Positions 45,599-56,478 are shown, counted from the first letter of the stretch. The stretch: DNA of 64,000 nucleotides from Pseudomonas sp. Irchel s3h17 (GCF_900187505.1 NZ_FYDL01000008.1:1-64000); one strand, 5' to 3'. Notes: generated by a model not told the origin, from the sequence alone. Numbers and translations: made by a program.

Positions 45599-46561
45599 TT
45601 AAATCGCATTTCGCAGGCTGAGATTTTCCGGGTGCGGTTGCAGGTAGACCTGCTGCGCAACGTACGGGTCGGGATGCTGGCGCAAGTGATGCTTGAGCAA
45701 CGTCAGGGGAACCACCAGCGGCACGATGCCGTGGCGGTACTGGCTGATGAGGTGCTGCATTTCCTGTTTATCCTCACGGCTGATGGCGCGCTTGAAATAG
45801 CCGGCGAGGTGTTGCAGCACGTTGCTGTGGGTGCGGCGGGTGGCGCATTGCGCGAGGGCGGTCATCAGCGCCTTGAAGTAACGCGGGCCCAGCTCATTCG
45901 GATCGCTCGGGTCCGAGCGGCCCAGCAGATTGCCCAAGACCTTGTATTGCACCGGGTTGTGGGCCATCAGCAGGTACTTGTAGCGGGCGTGGAAGTCGGT
46001 CAGGCCCTGGCGGCTCAACCCGGCTTGCAACATGGCCTGCCAGGCGGCGTAGACGAACACTCGGGTCAGGAAGTTCTCGCGCAGTATCGGATCGTTGAGC
46101 CGGCCGTCTTCTTCCACCGGCATGCTTGGGTGTCGGGCGCAAAATGCCTGGGCGTAGATGCCACGTGCGCCGCCGTCCTGGGGGTTGCCATTGGTGTGGT
46201 AGACCCTGACCCGCTCCAGGCCACAGGAGGGTGATTTCTGCATGAACACATAGCCGCAGATGTCGCCGAGTTCACCCGCCATCTGCTGCCCGTAGTCGGC
46301 CAACTGTTGGGTGACATCGAGTTCGGGGTTCAGGGTGCCGACGGCGTGCGGTTGCCGCAGGTCGCCGACCAGGCGAATCGGCTCGCGAGGTACCCCCAGG
46401 CCAATGGCGACTTCGGGGCACACCGGGACACACTCGACGTAATTGCCCAGGACCTGGCTGCACAGCCGGGACGCTTTATGCCCGCCGTTGTACCTGACCT
46501 CGGCACCCATCAGGCAGGCACTGATAGCGATTTTCGGTTTGCTCGCGCTCTGACTGTTCAT
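45599..46561 (-). CDS. DUF523 and DUF1722 fusion protein
   Basis: A 320-residue protein. The N-terminal DUF523 domain (about 1-150) carries CLMGAEVRYNGGHK, CVPVCPEVAIGLGVPREPI and a later MQKSPSCGLERVRVY, with cysteines able to hold a metal or cluster. The C-terminal DUF1722 (YbgA) domain spans about 180-310 and includes FHARYKYLLMAHNP. It is the first gene of the operon leading to the MerR-type regulator and phrB. Similar genes accompany photolyase genes in many bacteria. Biochemical role unknown. Confidence 0.9.
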   Translation of the reverse strand: MNSQSASKPKIAISACLMGAEVRYNGGHKASRLCSQVLGNYVECVPVCPEVAIGLGVPREPIRLVGDLRQPHAVGTLNPELDVTQQLADYGQQMAGELGDICGYVFMQKSPSCGLERVRVYHTNGNPQDGGARGIYAQAFCARHPSMPVEEDGRLNDPILRENFLTRVFVYAAWQAMLQAGLSRQGLTDFHARYKYLLMAHNPVQYKVLGNLLGRSDPSDPNELGPRYFKALMTALAQCATRRTHSNVLQHLAGYFKRAISREDKQEMQHLISQYRHGIVPLVVPLTLLKHHLRQHPDPYVAQQVYLQPHPENLSLRNAI

Positions 46562-46582
46562 CGAAGTGCCTCGGATCTGAAC

Positions 46583-46659
46583 CTGTACAAGTAATTGGCG
46601 CTGTACAGCTTTGTTTGATCATAGATTCGATGATGTACAAGTCAAATTGTTTGTATAAG
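46583..46659 (-). promoter_or_regulatory. Promoter of the DUF523-merR-phrB operon with two pairs of TGTACA boxes
   Basis: On the minus strand a sigma70-like promoter is seen: TTGACT (46645-46640), a 16-base spacer and TATGAT (46623-46618). TGTACA-type boxes lie at 46584, 46602, 46634 and 46652, the last being TGTATA. The boxes form two pairs with 18-base start-to-start spacing. One pair overlaps the -35 region and the other falls just past the transcription start. This is a repressor-like layout consistent with LitR/CarH operators, which contain TGTACA half-sites. Confidence 0.7.
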
Positions 46660-46725
46660 TTTTCGTGGGTGCAGGCCAGGGGTGGCGCGGGGCGTTGTTC
46701 GTGCGGCCTGTTTATTCGATTGTGT

Positions 46726-47724
<999 letters not shown>

Positions 47725-47760
47725 TTACCTTTCTCTACAGGCTACGCTTCGGGCCAAACC

Positions 47761-47786
47761 TGTACAATTTTATTTTTTGGTATAAC
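47761..47786. promoter_or_regulatory. Box pair between the renalase and TIGR01777 genes
   Basis: TGTACA at 47761 and GGTATA at 47779 stand 18 bases apart, the same spacing and near-same halves as the pair at 46634/46652. Read toward renalase the outer part is TTGTACAGGTT, which is also found upstream of the DUF523 gene at 46580-46591. The site lies 48 bases before the renalase start and 120 bases before the divergent gene. Confidence 0.6.
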
Positions 47787-47908
47787 TTTCAGCGTTCTCG
47801 TTCTGGCAGCTTGGCCTATTGTTAATCACAGAGCCGCCCGATCCGAAACATCCCTGCCTATAAAAATAGACTAGTGATCGGGGTAAAACGCCACGCGAGG
47901 AACACGTC

Positions 47909-48811
47909 ATGCACATATTGCTGACCGGCGGTACTGGTTTGATAGGACGTCAGCTGTGCCGACTCTGGTTGAGCCAGGGGCACAGCCTGACGGTGTGGAG
48001 CCGCAAGCCGGAAAAGGTGCCTGCCTTATGTGGCGCCAAGGTGCGTGGCATTGGCCGCCTGGAAGACATTGGCCCCGCATCGGTGGACGCGGTGATCAAC
48101 CTGGCCGGGGCTCCCATCGCCAACCGACTCTGGACCCATCGACGCAAGGCAATGCTCTGGAGTAGCCGGATCAGCCTGACAGAAACCCTGCTGGCATGGC
48201 TGGACAGCCGCGAACAGAAACCGCGGGTGATGATTTCCGGATCGGCCGTGGGCTGGTACGGCGACGGTGGCGAACGTGAGTTGAGCGAGGACTCGCCCCC
48301 GGTCAGCGAGGATTTCGCCAGCCAGTTGTGCATTGCCTGGGAAGAAACCGCGCAGCGGGCCGAGGCCTTGGGTATTCGCGTGGTGCTGGTGCGCACGGGC
48401 CTGGTGCTGTCGGCGGACGGCGGCTTTTTGTCGCGGCTCTTGTTGCCCTTCAAAGCCGGGCTGGGCGGGCCGATTGGCAATGGTCGGCAGTGGATGTCGT
48501 GGATCCATATCGAGGATCAAATCGGCCTGATTGATTTTCTTCTGCATCAGAATGACGCCAGTGGTCCTTATAATGCCTGCGCGCCCAAACCGGTGCGCAA
48601 TCGCGAGTTTGCCAAGACATTGGCCGGTGTACTGCACCGGCCGGCGTTCATGCCATTGCCATCCCTTGTGCTCAAGGTCGGCCTTGGCGAGTTGTCACTG
48701 CTGCTGCTCGGTGGCCAGCGGGCAACGCCGTCACGCTTGATGGCGGCGGGTTTCACTTTCCGGTTTACTGATTTGCGTGCGGCCCTGGACGACTTGTCCA
48801 GCCGCCTTTGA
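47909..48811 (+). CDS. TIGR01777-family NAD(P)-binding epimerase-like protein
   Basis: A 300-residue extended-SDR protein of the TIGR01777 (E. coli YfcH) family. The cofactor loop is [12 protein letters not shown] at residues 4-15. [13 protein letters not shown] near residue 111 is the family signature. The C-terminus has [31 protein letters not shown] precedes the ATG. It ends 13 bases before hemH, with which it is probably co-transcribed. No substrate is known. Confidence 0.9.
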   Translation: MHILLTGGTGLIGRQLCRLWLSQGHSLTVWSRKPEKVPALCGAKVRGIGRLEDIGPASVDAVINLAGAPIANRLWTHRRKAMLWSSRISLTETLLAWLDSREQKPRVMISGSAVGWYGDGGERELSEDSPPVSEDFASQLCIAWEETAQRAEALGIRVVLVRTGLVLSADGGFLSRLLLPFKAGLGGPIGNGRQWMSWIHIEDQIGLIDFLLHQNDASGPYNACAPKPVRNREFAKTLAGVLHRPAFMPLPSLVLKVGLGELSLLLLGGQRATPSRLMAAGFTFRFTDLRAALDDLSSRL

Positions 48812-48824
48812 AATAGGACGTTGC

Positions 48825-49862
48825 ATGACCGATCACGCGTTGCTCCTGGTCAACCTGGGCTCGCCCGCTTCCACACAAGTCGCGGACGTGCGCAGCTACC
48901 TCAATCAATTCCTGATGGACCCCTACGTTATTGACCTGCCCTGGCCGGTGCGACGCTTGTTGGTTTCGCTGATTCTGATCAAGCGCCCCGAGCAGTCGGC
49001 CCACGCCTATGCCTCGATCTGGTGGGATGAAGGCTCGCCGCTGGTGGTGCTCAGTCGTCGCTTGCAGCAGGTGATGACCGCGCAGTGGACCCAAGGGCCG
49101 GTCGAGCTGGCGATGCGTTATGGCGAGCCGTCGATTGAGACGGTGCTCACACGCATCGCTGCGCAAGGCATCAAGCAGGTCACGCTCGCACCGCTGTATC
49201 CGCAGTTTGCTGACAGCACCGTGACGACCGTCGTCGAGGAAGCCAGGCGGGTCGTGCGTGAGAAGAAGCTGGATGTGCAGTTCTCGATTCTCCAGCCGTT
49301 CTACGATCAGCCCGAGTACCTCGATGCCTTGGCTGCCAGTGCCAGGCCGTACCTTGAGCAGGACTACGATCACCTGCTGCTGAGTTTTCACGGGTTGCCG
49401 GAGCGGCACCTGAAGAAGCTCAACCCGGGCCATAGCTTTGAAGGCGGCGGCGATTGCTGTGCCGGTGCGCCTGCCGAGGTGGTTGCCACCTGTTATCGCG
49501 GTCAATGCCTGCGCACGGCGGCCGCATTGGCCGAGCGCATGGGGTTGCCCGACGGCAAATGGTCAGTGTCATTCCAGTCGCGGTTGGGGCGCGCCAAATG
49601 GATCGAACCTTACACTGAAGCCCGTCTCGATCAGTTGGCCAAACAAGGTGTGAAGAAGGTGCTGGTGATGTGCCCGGCGTTTGTCGCCGACTGCATCGAA
49701 ACCCTGGAAGAAATCGGTGATCGTGGGCGGGAGCAGTTCCGCGAGGCGGGCGGCGAGGAGTTGGTGCTGGTGCCGTGCCTGAACGATGACCCGCAGTGGG
49801 CGCAGGCGTTGAACACCTTGTGTGAAAGGGCGCCGATAGCTTTGCAGGAACACACACATTGA
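48825..49862 (+). CDS. hemH: Ferrochelatase with an internal cysteine cluster
   Basis: A 345-residue ferrochelatase inserting iron into protoporphyrin, the last step of haem synthesis. LLVNLGSP at the N-terminus, [12 protein letters not shown] near residue 122 and [11 protein letters not shown] near residue 185 (with the catalytic His) are typical, as is [17 protein letters not shown]. Residues 210-228 contain C211, C212, C223 and C228, where E. coli HemH has few cysteines. This suggests a bound iron-sulfur cluster. TAGGA precedes the ATG at 48825. The 3' end is the source of the tandem repeat that follows. Confidence 0.95.
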   Translation: MTDHALLLVNLGSPASTQVADVRSYLNQFLMDPYVIDLPWPVRRLLVSLILIKRPEQSAHAYASIWWDEGSPLVVLSRRLQQVMTAQWTQGPVELAMRYGEPSIETVLTRIAAQGIKQVTLAPLYPQFADSTVTTVVEEARRVVREKKLDVQFSILQPFYDQPEYLDALAASARPYLEQDYDHLLLSFHGLPERHLKKLNPGHSFEGGGDCCAGAPAEVVATCYRGQCLRTAAALAERMGLPDGKWSVSFQSRLGRAKWIEPYTEARLDQLAKQGVKKVLVMCPAFVADCIETLEEIGDRGREQFREAGGEELVLVPCLNDDPQWAQALNTLCERAPIALQEHTH

Positions 49863-49880
49863 AGTGAAGGCGGGTATGTC

Positions 49881-49991
49881 GTGGCGAGGGAGCTTGCTCC
49901 CGCTTGAGTGCGCAGCACTCACAAAATCTTCATGGATTGCAAGGATCTTGGGGCCGCTTTGCGACCCAGCGGGAGCAAGCTCCCTCGCCAC
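49881..49991. repeat. REPIN in unit 1, GTGGCGAGGGAGC type
   Basis: Inverted REP ends GTGGCGAGGGAGCTTGCTCC and its complement flank an 87-base middle part that contains the inner hairpin GAGTGC-GCA-GCACTC. Confidence 0.9.
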
Positions 49992-50151
49992 AGGCGATTG
50001 AGTCGTCGGTTACAACGACGGCCCATCCGGCAGTTTTTTTCCAGCCATTATTCCTCCGCAGGATCAGGTTCAACGCAGTTCCGCGAGGTTGTGTGAAAGG
50101 GCATCGATAGCTTTGCAGGAACACACACATTGAAGTGAAGGCGGGTATGTC

Positions 50152-50262
50152 GTGGCGAGGGAGCTTGCTCCCGCTTGAGTGCGTAGCACTCACAAAATCT
50201 TCATGGATTGCAAGGATCTTGGGGCCGCTTTGCGACCCAGCGGGAGCAAGCTCCCTCGCCAC
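50152..50262. repeat. REPIN in unit 2
   Basis: Same 111-bp element as in unit 1. The inner hairpin reads GAGTGC-GTA-GCACTC, one base changed from unit 1. Confidence 0.9.
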
Positions 50263-50423
50263 AGAGATTGAGTCGTCGGTTACAACGACGGCTCATCCGG
50301 CAGTTTTTTTCCAGCCATTATTCCTCCGCAGGATCAGGTTCAACGCAGTTCCGCGAGGTTGTGTGAAAGGGCATCGATAGTTTTGCAGGAACACACACAC
50401 ATTGAAGTGAAGGCGGGTATGTC

Positions 50424-50534
50424 GTGGCGAGGGAGCTTGCTCCCGCTTGAGTGCGCAGCACTCACAAAATCTTCATGGATTGCAAGGATCTTGGGGCCGC
50501 TTTGCGACCCAGCGGGAGCAAGCTCCCTCGCCAC
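50424..50534. repeat. REPIN in unit 3
   Basis: Third copy of the same 111-bp element. It ends 18 bases before the uraA stop codon. Confidence 0.9.
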
Positions 50535-50552
50535 AGAGGATTGAGTCGTCGG

Positions 50553-51833
50553 TTACAACGACGGTTCATCCGGCAGTTTTTTCTTCCAGCCGTCATTTCC
50601 CGGCAGGATCAGGTTCAACGCCATCGCCACAATGGCGCACAACGCGATGCCCTTGAGGCCGAAGTCATCCGGACCGGTACCGGTACCGACCAGCACACCG
50701 CCAATCCCGAACACCAGCGTGACCGAGACAATCACCAGGTTGCGCGCTTCGCCCAGGTCGATCTTGTGGCGGATCATGGTGTTCATCCCCACCGCCGCGA
50801 TCGAACCGAACAACAGGCACAGAATCCCGCCCATGACGGGCACTGGAATGCTTTGCAGCAGCGCGCCGAACTTGCCGATGAACGCCAGGCTCATGGCAAA
50901 GATCGCCGCCCAGGTCATGATCTTCGGGTTGTAGTTCTTGGTCAGCATCACCGCGCCCGTGACTTCGGCGTAGGTGGTGTTGGGCGGGCCGCCGAGCAGG
51001 CCGGCTGCAGTGGTGGCGATCCCGTCACCAAACAGCGTACGGTGCAGGCCAGGCTTTTTCAGGTAGTCACGACCGGTCACACTGCCGACCGCGATCACGC
51101 CGCCGATGTGTTCGATGGCCGGGGCCAGGGCCACCGGGACAATAAACAGAATCGCCTGCCAGTTGAACTCGGGTGCGGTGAATTGCGGCAGCGCGAACCA
51201 GGGCGCGGCGGCGATCTTCGCGGTATCGACGACACCGAAGAAAAACGCCATGCCAAACCCGACCAGCACGCCGGAGATGATCGGCACCAGGCGGAAGATA
51301 CCTTTGCCGAACACCGCCACGATCAGGGTGGTCAGCAGCGCCGGCATGGAGATCATCATTGCCGTCTGGTAAGGAATCAGCTCGGTACCGTCGCCGGCCT
51401 TGCCCATGGCCATGTTCGCGGCAATCGGCGCCATGGCCAGGCCGATCGAGATGATCACCGGGCCAATGACTACCGGCGGCAGCAAGCGGTCGATGAACCC
51501 GGTGCCCTTGATCTTCACGGCCAGGCCCAGGAAGGTGTAGACGAAACCGGCCGCCATGACCCCGCCCATGGTCGCTGCCAGGCCGAACTGGCCCTTGGCG
51601 AGAATGATCGGGGTGATGAAGGCAAAGCTCGACGCCAGGAACACCGGGACCTGACGTCCGGTCACGACCTGGAACAAAATGGTCCCCAGGCCCGCCGTGA
51701 ACAGCGCGACATTGGGGTCGAGGCCGGTAATCAGCGGCATCAACACCAGGGCGCCAAACGCCACGAACAGCATCTGCGCACCCGACAACACCTGGCGCCA
51801 GAGCGGATCGTTGAACTCATCCTGCATGCTCAC
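50553..51833 (-). CDS. uraA: Uracil permease
   Basis: A 426-residue NCS2-family uracil:proton symporter with about twelve to fourteen hydrophobic segments. Family motifs include [17 protein letters not shown] near residue 68, [17 protein letters not shown] near residue 240 (with the key Glu) and [17 protein letters not shown] near residue 288. The start is a GTG overlapping the upp stop (GTGA), so permease and salvage enzyme are coupled. Its own 3' end is the native source of part of the tandem repeat downstream. Confidence 0.94.
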   Translation of the reverse strand: MSMQDEFNDPLWRQVLSGAQMLFVAFGALVLMPLITGLDPNVALFTAGLGTILFQVVTGRQVPVFLASSFAFITPIILAKGQFGLAATMGGVMAAGFVYTFLGLAVKIKGTGFIDRLLPPVVIGPVIISIGLAMAPIAANMAMGKAGDGTELIPYQTAMMISMPALLTTLIVAVFGKGIFRLVPIISGVLVGFGMAFFFGVVDTAKIAAAPWFALPQFTAPEFNWQAILFIVPVALAPAIEHIGGVIAVGSVTGRDYLKKPGLHRTLFGDGIATTAAGLLGGPPNTTYAEVTGAVMLTKNYNPKIMTWAAIFAMSLAFIGKFGALLQSIPVPVMGGILCLLFGSIAAVGMNTMIRHKIDLGEARNLVIVSVTLVFGIGGVLVGTGTGPDDFGLKGIALCAIVAMALNLILPGNDGWKKKLPDEPSL

Positions 51834-52468
51834 GCGTCCTTCTGCTTGGTGCCGAAGATCTTGTCGCCAGCATCGCCAAGCCCAGGAATGATGTAGCCAT
51901 GTTCGTTCAGTTTCTGATCGATGGAGGCGGTGTAGATGGTCACGTCCGGGTGAGCCTTCTCTACCACGGCGATGCCTTCGGGGGCGGCCACCAGGACCAT
52001 GGCGCAGATGTCCTTGCAGCCGGCCTTTTTCAGCAGGTCGATGGTCGCGACCATCGAGCCGCCAGTGGCGAGCATCGGGTCGATGATCATGGCCAACCGT
52101 TCGTCGATCTCCGGAACCAGCTTCTCCAGATAGGTGTGCGCTTCGAGGGTTTCCTCGTTGCGCGCCACGCCCACGGCGCTGACTTTGGCGCCCGGGATCA
52201 GGCTCAGTACACCTTCGAGCATGCCGATGCCGGCGCGCAGGATCGGCACGACGGTAATTTTCTTACCGGCGATTTTCTCGACCGAAACGGTGCCGCACCA
52301 GCCCTCGATGTCATAGGATTCAAGGGGCAGGTCTTTGGTCGCCTCGTAGGTCAGCAGTGCACCGACTTCCTGAGCAAGCTCACGGAAATTCTTCGTGCTA
52401 ATGTCTGCGCGGCGCATAAGGCCAAGTTTGTGTCGGATCAGCGGGTGGCGGATCTCACGGATGGGCAT
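51830..52468 (-). CDS. upp: Uracil phosphoribosyltransferase
   Basis: A 212-residue enzyme making UMP from uracil and PRPP. The PRPP loop is [17 protein letters not shown] near residue 130. [12 protein letters not shown] and the C-terminal [17 protein letters not shown] are typical. It is the first gene of upp-uraA and divergent from hpt, with a 165-base shared spacer. Confidence 0.96.
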   Translation of the reverse strand: MPIREIRHPLIRHKLGLMRRADISTKNFRELAQEVGALLTYEATKDLPLESYDIEGWCGTVSVEKIAGKKITVVPILRAGIGMLEGVLSLIPGAKVSAVGVARNEETLEAHTYLEKLVPEIDERLAMIIDPMLATGGSMVATIDLLKKAGCKDICAMVLVAAPEGIAVVEKAHPDVTIYTASIDQKLNEHGYIIPGLGDAGDKIFGTKQKDA

Positions 52469-52633
52469 AGGGAAAGGCTCCGGCGGCGGGCAAAAAAACC
52501 GGCCTAGATTAATCTATCCGAGGGTGTTGTCCTATAGACATACAGTACGTTAGTCCAGAAACGCTTGATCTGGCTCGTCTGGATGCGTACCTTTGCCCGC
52601 TTTTCCGAATCCGCCACCCCCTTGGAGAGCGCC

Positions 52634-53191
52634 ATGTCCGCTGATCTCGAGCATATCCGTCAAATCATGCGAGAGGCTGACTGCCTGTACACCGAAGCTG
52701 AAGTCGAGGCGGCCATCGCCCGCGTCGGTGCACACATCAACGAACAACTGGCTGACAGCAATCCGGTGGTGTTCTGTGTCATGAACGGCGGCCTGATTTT
52801 CTCCGGAAAGCTGCTGACTCATCTGAAGTTTCCGCTGGAAGCTTCCTACCTGCACGCGACCCGCTATCGCAACGAAACCAGCGGCGGCGACCTGTTCTGG
52901 AAAGCCAAGCCGGAAGTGTCGTTCATCGACCGTGACGTGCTGATCATCGACGACATTCTCGACGAAGGTCACACCCTGGGCGCGATCATCGACTTCTGCA
53001 AACACGCCGGCGCCCGCAAGGTCCACACCGCCGTACTGATCGACAAGGACCACGACCGCAAGGCGCGTCCTGATCTCAAGGCGGACTTCGTCGGCCTGCC
53101 ATGCATCGACCGTTACATCTTCGGTTACGGCATGGACTACAAGGGTTACTGGCGCAACGCCAACGGGATCTACGCCGTTAAAGGCATGTAA
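52634..53191 (+). CDS. hpt: Hypoxanthine-guanine phosphoribosyltransferase
   Basis: A 185-residue purine-salvage enzyme. VLIIDDILDEGHTLGAI near residue 100 is the PRPP motif. CVMNGGLIFSGKLL near residue 47 and VGLPCIDRYIFGYGMDYKGYWRN near residue 152 complete the active site. GGAGAG lies eight bases before the ATG at 52634. In-frame codons upstream are not conserved in type. Confidence 0.93.
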   Translation: MSADLEHIRQIMREADCLYTEAEVEAAIARVGAHINEQLADSNPVVFCVMNGGLIFSGKLLTHLKFPLEASYLHATRYRNETSGGDLFWKAKPEVSFIDRDVLIIDDILDEGHTLGAIIDFCKHAGARKVHTAVLIDKDHDRKARPDLKADFVGLPCIDRYIFGYGMDYKGYWRNANGIYAVKGM

Positions 53192-53210
53192 GACCCCCAA
53201 GGGCCTTCAG

Positions 53211-53254
53211 AAGACCGCAATCTGCGCGAACCCGCAGGCTGCGGTCTTTTGCTT
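53211..53254 (+). terminator. Terminator of hpt
   Basis: AAGACCGCA and TGCGGTCTT pair with a 20-base loop that can itself form CTGCG/CGCAG pairs, followed by TTGCTTT. Confidence 0.8.
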
Positions 53255-53309
53255 TGTCTGCTGCCCTGGCGCCCATGCTAGAGTGCTCAGCCGCATTCTG
53301 GAGCCCGTC

Positions 53310-53795
53310 ATGAGCCTTTTGATTCGCAGTTGCGCCGCGCTGTTATTGAGCGTCAGCCTGCCGCTGGCGGCCGCCCCTGCGCTGATGCACGGGCAGTTTC
53401 TGCCCCCCGATGACCTGACCCTGCGTGATACGCCGCCCGAGCAGCAGCAATTGCTGCAGGTGACCGAGTATTCGGTGGTGGTCGGCAGCCAGCGCCAGTC
53501 CAGCCAGCAACCGATTCCGGTCACGTCCCCCCTGACGATTCGCCTCAAAGGCAAAGCCATGAACAAAGGGGCGAGCATCAGTCAGGTGCTGGTGAACTTT
53601 GATGGCGAAAGCAAAAGCCTGAAAAAGCCGATTTACGACGAGCAGGCCAAGACCCTCACGTTGTATTACCCAATGGCCCAGTACCGGGTGGTGATCGACT
53701 TGCTGCGCAGCGGGACGGTGTATTGCCAGTTCCTCAGCTATGGCAATGGCCATGTCTGGGCGGATCTGCACACCGGGGCCGTGCGCTCGCGCTGA
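53310..53795 (+). CDS. Exported protein of unknown function
   Basis: A 161-residue protein with a signal peptide (MSLLIRSCAALLLSVSLPLAAA, cleavage near residue 22). The mature part is beta-rich with several Ser/Gln stretches and the recognisable RLKGKAMNKGASISQVLVNF. A GGAG precedes the ATG at 53310. No family was recognised. It lies between hpt and a small PA4642-like gene, a place occupied by hypothetical genes in P. aeruginosa too. Confidence 0.75.
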   Translation: MSLLIRSCAALLLSVSLPLAAAPALMHGQFLPPDDLTLRDTPPEQQQLLQVTEYSVVVGSQRQSSQQPIPVTSPLTIRLKGKAMNKGASISQVLVNFDGESKSLKKPIYDEQAKTLTLYYPMAQYRVVIDLLRSGTVYCQFLSYGNGHVWADLHTGAVRSR

Positions 53796-53872
53796 AGGTT
53801 GGTCGTTGAGGCTTGGGTCAGGGCAGGGGTAAACTGCCGGCCCAACGAAATGTCTGCGAGCTGGAGTCGGCA

Positions 53873-54160
53873 ATGCGTAAAGATAAGAAGCAGTTGATTG
53901 GTGACGAGATCGGCGATGCGCAGATCAAATTGTTCCTCGATTTCGAGCCGGCTGACACGACTTCACCGTCCCTGCACAAACTGATCAAGGCCTACCGGGG
54001 CCTGCGTATCGACGATTTCGAGCGTTTTCTGGTGTTCTTTGTCGAGGCTGGCCATGACTTCGATGGCAAGGATGAGCACGGCAATGACTTCATTGCCCTG
54101 GTCTCGGACCAGCGCAATGCCGAGGACTACATCGAACTGATCCGCAAAGCACGCGGCTAA
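53873..54160 (+). CDS. PA4642-family small protein
   Basis: A 95-residue protein: a basic start (MRKDKKQLIGDEIGD), then a compact helical part with LHKLIKAYRGLRIDDFERFLVFFVEAGHDF. GGAG is placed before the ATG. The size, sequence character and position beside mqo match PA4642 of P. aeruginosa as I recall it. Function unknown. Confidence 0.8.
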   Translation: MRKDKKQLIGDEIGDAQIKLFLDFEPADTTSPSLHKLIKAYRGLRIDDFERFLVFFVEAGHDFDGKDEHGNDFIALVSDQRNAEDYIELIRKARG

Positions 54161-54178
54161 GGTTTTCGAAGCGGCAAA

Positions 54179-54215
54179 AAAAACGCCCCGCTCTCAAGGA
54201 GAACGGGGCGTTTTT
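54179..54215. terminator. Bidirectional terminator between the PA4642-like gene and mqo
   Basis: AAAAACGCCCCG pairs with CGGGGCGTTTTT with an 13-base loop and lies between convergent genes. Confidence 0.9.
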
Positions 54216-54227
54216 CATGGGCGAGGA

Positions 54228-55736
54228 TCAAGCGAAGCTTGGGGTCTCGCTGCTTTCTTCTACCAGTTCCAGGGCGACATTGTTCTGCGTGTTGATCTTG
54301 CGATACAGCGCAGCGTCGGTTTCCAGAACCTTTTCCCGGGCCGGGAAGATTTCTGCCAGCTTGGCAGCCCATTCACCGGAGGTCTTGTTCGGGAAGCATT
54401 TCTCGATCAGCTCAAGCATGATCGAAACGGTCACCGAGGCACCCGGCGAAGCGCCGAGCAATGCCGCCAGAGAACCGTCCTTGGCCGCCACCAGTTCGGT
54501 ACCGAACTGCAGGACGCCGCCCTTTTTCGGGTCTTTCTTGATGATCTGCACGCGCTGGCCTGCCACTTCCAGGCGCCAGTCTTCGGCCTTGGCTTCAGGG
54601 TAGAAGCGACGCAGCGATTCCAGGCGTTGTTCCATCGATTGCATCACTTCGCTGACCAGATACTTGGTCAGGTCCATGTTGTTTTTCGCGACCGCCAGCA
54701 TCGGGCCGATGTTGCCGGCGCGTACCGACATCGGCAGGTCCATGAACGAACCGTGCTTGAGGAACTTGGTGGTGAAGCCGGCATAAGGTCCGAACAGCAG
54801 GGACGTCTTGCCATCGACCACGCGGGTGTCCAGGTGCGGCACCGACATCGGCGGCGAACCGACGGCTGCCTGGCTGTAGACCTTGGCCTGGTGATGCTTG
54901 ACCACTTCCGGGTTGTCGCAACGCAGCCACTGGCCGCTGATCGGGAAGCCGCCGAAGCCTTTGCTTTCTTCGATGCCCGAGGCTTGCAACAGCGGCAAGG
55001 CCGCTCCGCCGGCGCCGAGGAAGACGAACCTGGCATCGACATCACGGGTGTTGCCGCTGTTGACGTCCTTGATGCTGACGGTCCAGCCATTGGCGTTACG
55101 CTTGAGACCGGTCACGCGCTTGCAGTACTTGACCTGGGCATCGGGTGCGCTGGTCAGGTGCTTGAGCAGCTGATTGGTCAGGGCGCCGAAGTTGACGTCG
55201 GTACCATTGATCACACGGGTCGCGGCGACGGTTTCATCCGCCGGACGACCAGGCATCATCAATGGCATCCACTGCGCCATTGTTGCCTTGTCTTCGGTGT
55301 ATTCCATGTCCGTGAAGGCGTGGTGCCTGCTCAGCACCTTGAACCGTTCCTTGAGGAACGAAACGCCAGCGTCACCCTGCACGAAGCTCAGGTGCGGGAC
55401 CGGGCTGATAAAGGATTTCGACGAGCCGAAGGTGCCTTTTTTGGTCAGGTACGACCAGAACTGCTTCGACACCTCGAACTGGGTGTTGATGTGCACGGCT
55501 TTCTTGATGTCGACGCTGCCGTCAGCGGCCTGTGGCGTGTAGTTCAGCTCACACAGCCCGGCGTGACCGGTACCGGCGTTGTTCCACGGGTTGGAACTCT
55601 CCGCGGCACCGGAATCCATCAGCTCGACGACTTCCAGCTTGATCGCGGGGTCGAGCTCTTTGAGCAGCACGGCGAGGGTGGCACTCATGATGCCCGCCCC
55701 AACCAATACCACGTCGACTGCTTCGTTATGCGCCAT
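54228..55736 (-). CDS. mqo: Malate:quinone oxidoreductase
   Basis: A 502-residue peripheral membrane flavoprotein that oxidises malate to oxaloacetate with quinone, replacing NAD-dependent malate dehydrogenase. The FAD loop [17 protein letters not shown] is at residues 9-25, and [22 protein letters not shown] near residue 47 is an Mqo signature. [19 protein letters not shown] near residue 235 and [13 protein letters not shown] near residue 315 follow. The C-terminus contains [15 protein letters not shown]. It is a single gene with a long upstream spacer. Confidence 0.95.
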   Translation of the reverse strand: MAHNEAVDVVLVGAGIMSATLAVLLKELDPAIKLEVVELMDSGAAESSNPWNNAGTGHAGLCELNYTPQAADGSVDIKKAVHINTQFEVSKQFWSYLTKKGTFGSSKSFISPVPHLSFVQGDAGVSFLKERFKVLSRHHAFTDMEYTEDKATMAQWMPLMMPGRPADETVAATRVINGTDVNFGALTNQLLKHLTSAPDAQVKYCKRVTGLKRNANGWTVSIKDVNSGNTRDVDARFVFLGAGGAALPLLQASGIEESKGFGGFPISGQWLRCDNPEVVKHHQAKVYSQAAVGSPPMSVPHLDTRVVDGKTSLLFGPYAGFTTKFLKHGSFMDLPMSVRAGNIGPMLAVAKNNMDLTKYLVSEVMQSMEQRLESLRRFYPEAKAEDWRLEVAGQRVQIIKKDPKKGGVLQFGTELVAAKDGSLAALLGASPGASVTVSIMLELIEKCFPNKTSGEWAAKLAEIFPAREKVLETDAALYRKINTQNNVALELVEESSETPSFA

Positions 55737-56478
55737 TTAACGCGTCTCCAAAATCTGCAGCACCAAATTGTCGGCATAGCTGCCAGGAGTTACAGGGCAT
55801 GTTCTGTTGTGCCCCGGGTCACCCATGGCCAGGATCGCCATGTCCGAATCTTCGCAATTTTTCGCAACTTCGACAGACGCTACCCACCGGCTTCAGGGTT
55901 CCTATGAACTCACTTCAGCGTGCGGGAGGCAATTCGACTTATGGTCGATACGTCTGTTTGTGCAACCAAATCCGTAGCGGACAGGCTTCAGGCTCCGGTT
56001 CTTGAGGAGTGCTCGGTCCTGTGTAATTGGGCTGTTGTAGACGCTAATGGTGCATGTTCAGACGCAAAACTATTCATTTGCTCGCCACACTCTTGTGAAG
56101 TTGTGAAAACCCGTTTTTTCACGCTCTTTTGAAGACGTGAACCTCAAAAAAGGGCTATCTGCGCCTGGCACCGGGCCCGAGGATAGATTGCCGGCATGGG
56201 TTACATGGCAGGCAAAACGGGCAAACAGCTCAGTGACCGAGCGTCATGACAGCTCTGGCAGATGCGCGAAAAGTGGTGGTTTGCAGGGTAAACAGCAAGC
56301 TCGCCAGCTTCACTCGATCTGTGTGGGCGGCTCTCTGTGGGCGGTGCGGGGGAGCCAATACGCGAGTATTAGCGATGCTGCGAGGCCCGATCAGGAGACG
56401 TCCTTATAATCGGGGGGAGATTGTAGCGAAGAAACGCAGGGAAATGGTCGTGTTTAATGACTTTTATTAGCCGTTCGG
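55737..56478. other. Long spacer without a convincing gene
   Basis: About 740 bases upstream of mqo contain only short unconserved-looking frames. AT content is higher than in the neighbours over 55960-56130. A TATAAT at 56405-56410 lacks a good -35 at the expected distance. No known small RNA or riboswitch was recognised. The mqo promoter must be in the left part. Confidence 0.5.

Larger units (their letters stand above)
49818..50624. repeat. Three tandem 271-bp units containing hemH and uraA 3' ends
   Basis: Units start at TTGTGTGAAAGGG at 49818, 50089 and 50359, so the period is 270-271 bp. Each holds the last 45 bases of hemH, a REPIN and about 70 bases that match the 3' end of uraA. At the internal junctions a second hemH fragment (CAGTTCCGCGAGG, native at 49734-49746) is present, with about 70 bases of hemH missing after it. 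The units differ from each other by only a few bases, so the expansion is recent. Confidence 0.92.

Noticed and set aside
49818..50624. Possible CRISPR-like or satellite array
   Set aside because: Only three units of 271 bp with no short repeat/spacer structure; a tandem duplication of a gene-end and REPIN segment.
50451..51896. 481-codon frame antisense to uraA and across the repeat
   Set aside because: Arg/Gln/His-rich low-complexity translation, antisense to a clear permease.
55799..56409. Small plus-strand frames in the mqo upstream spacer
   Set aside because: No Shine-Dalgarno, atypical composition, mutually overlapping; not supported as genes.
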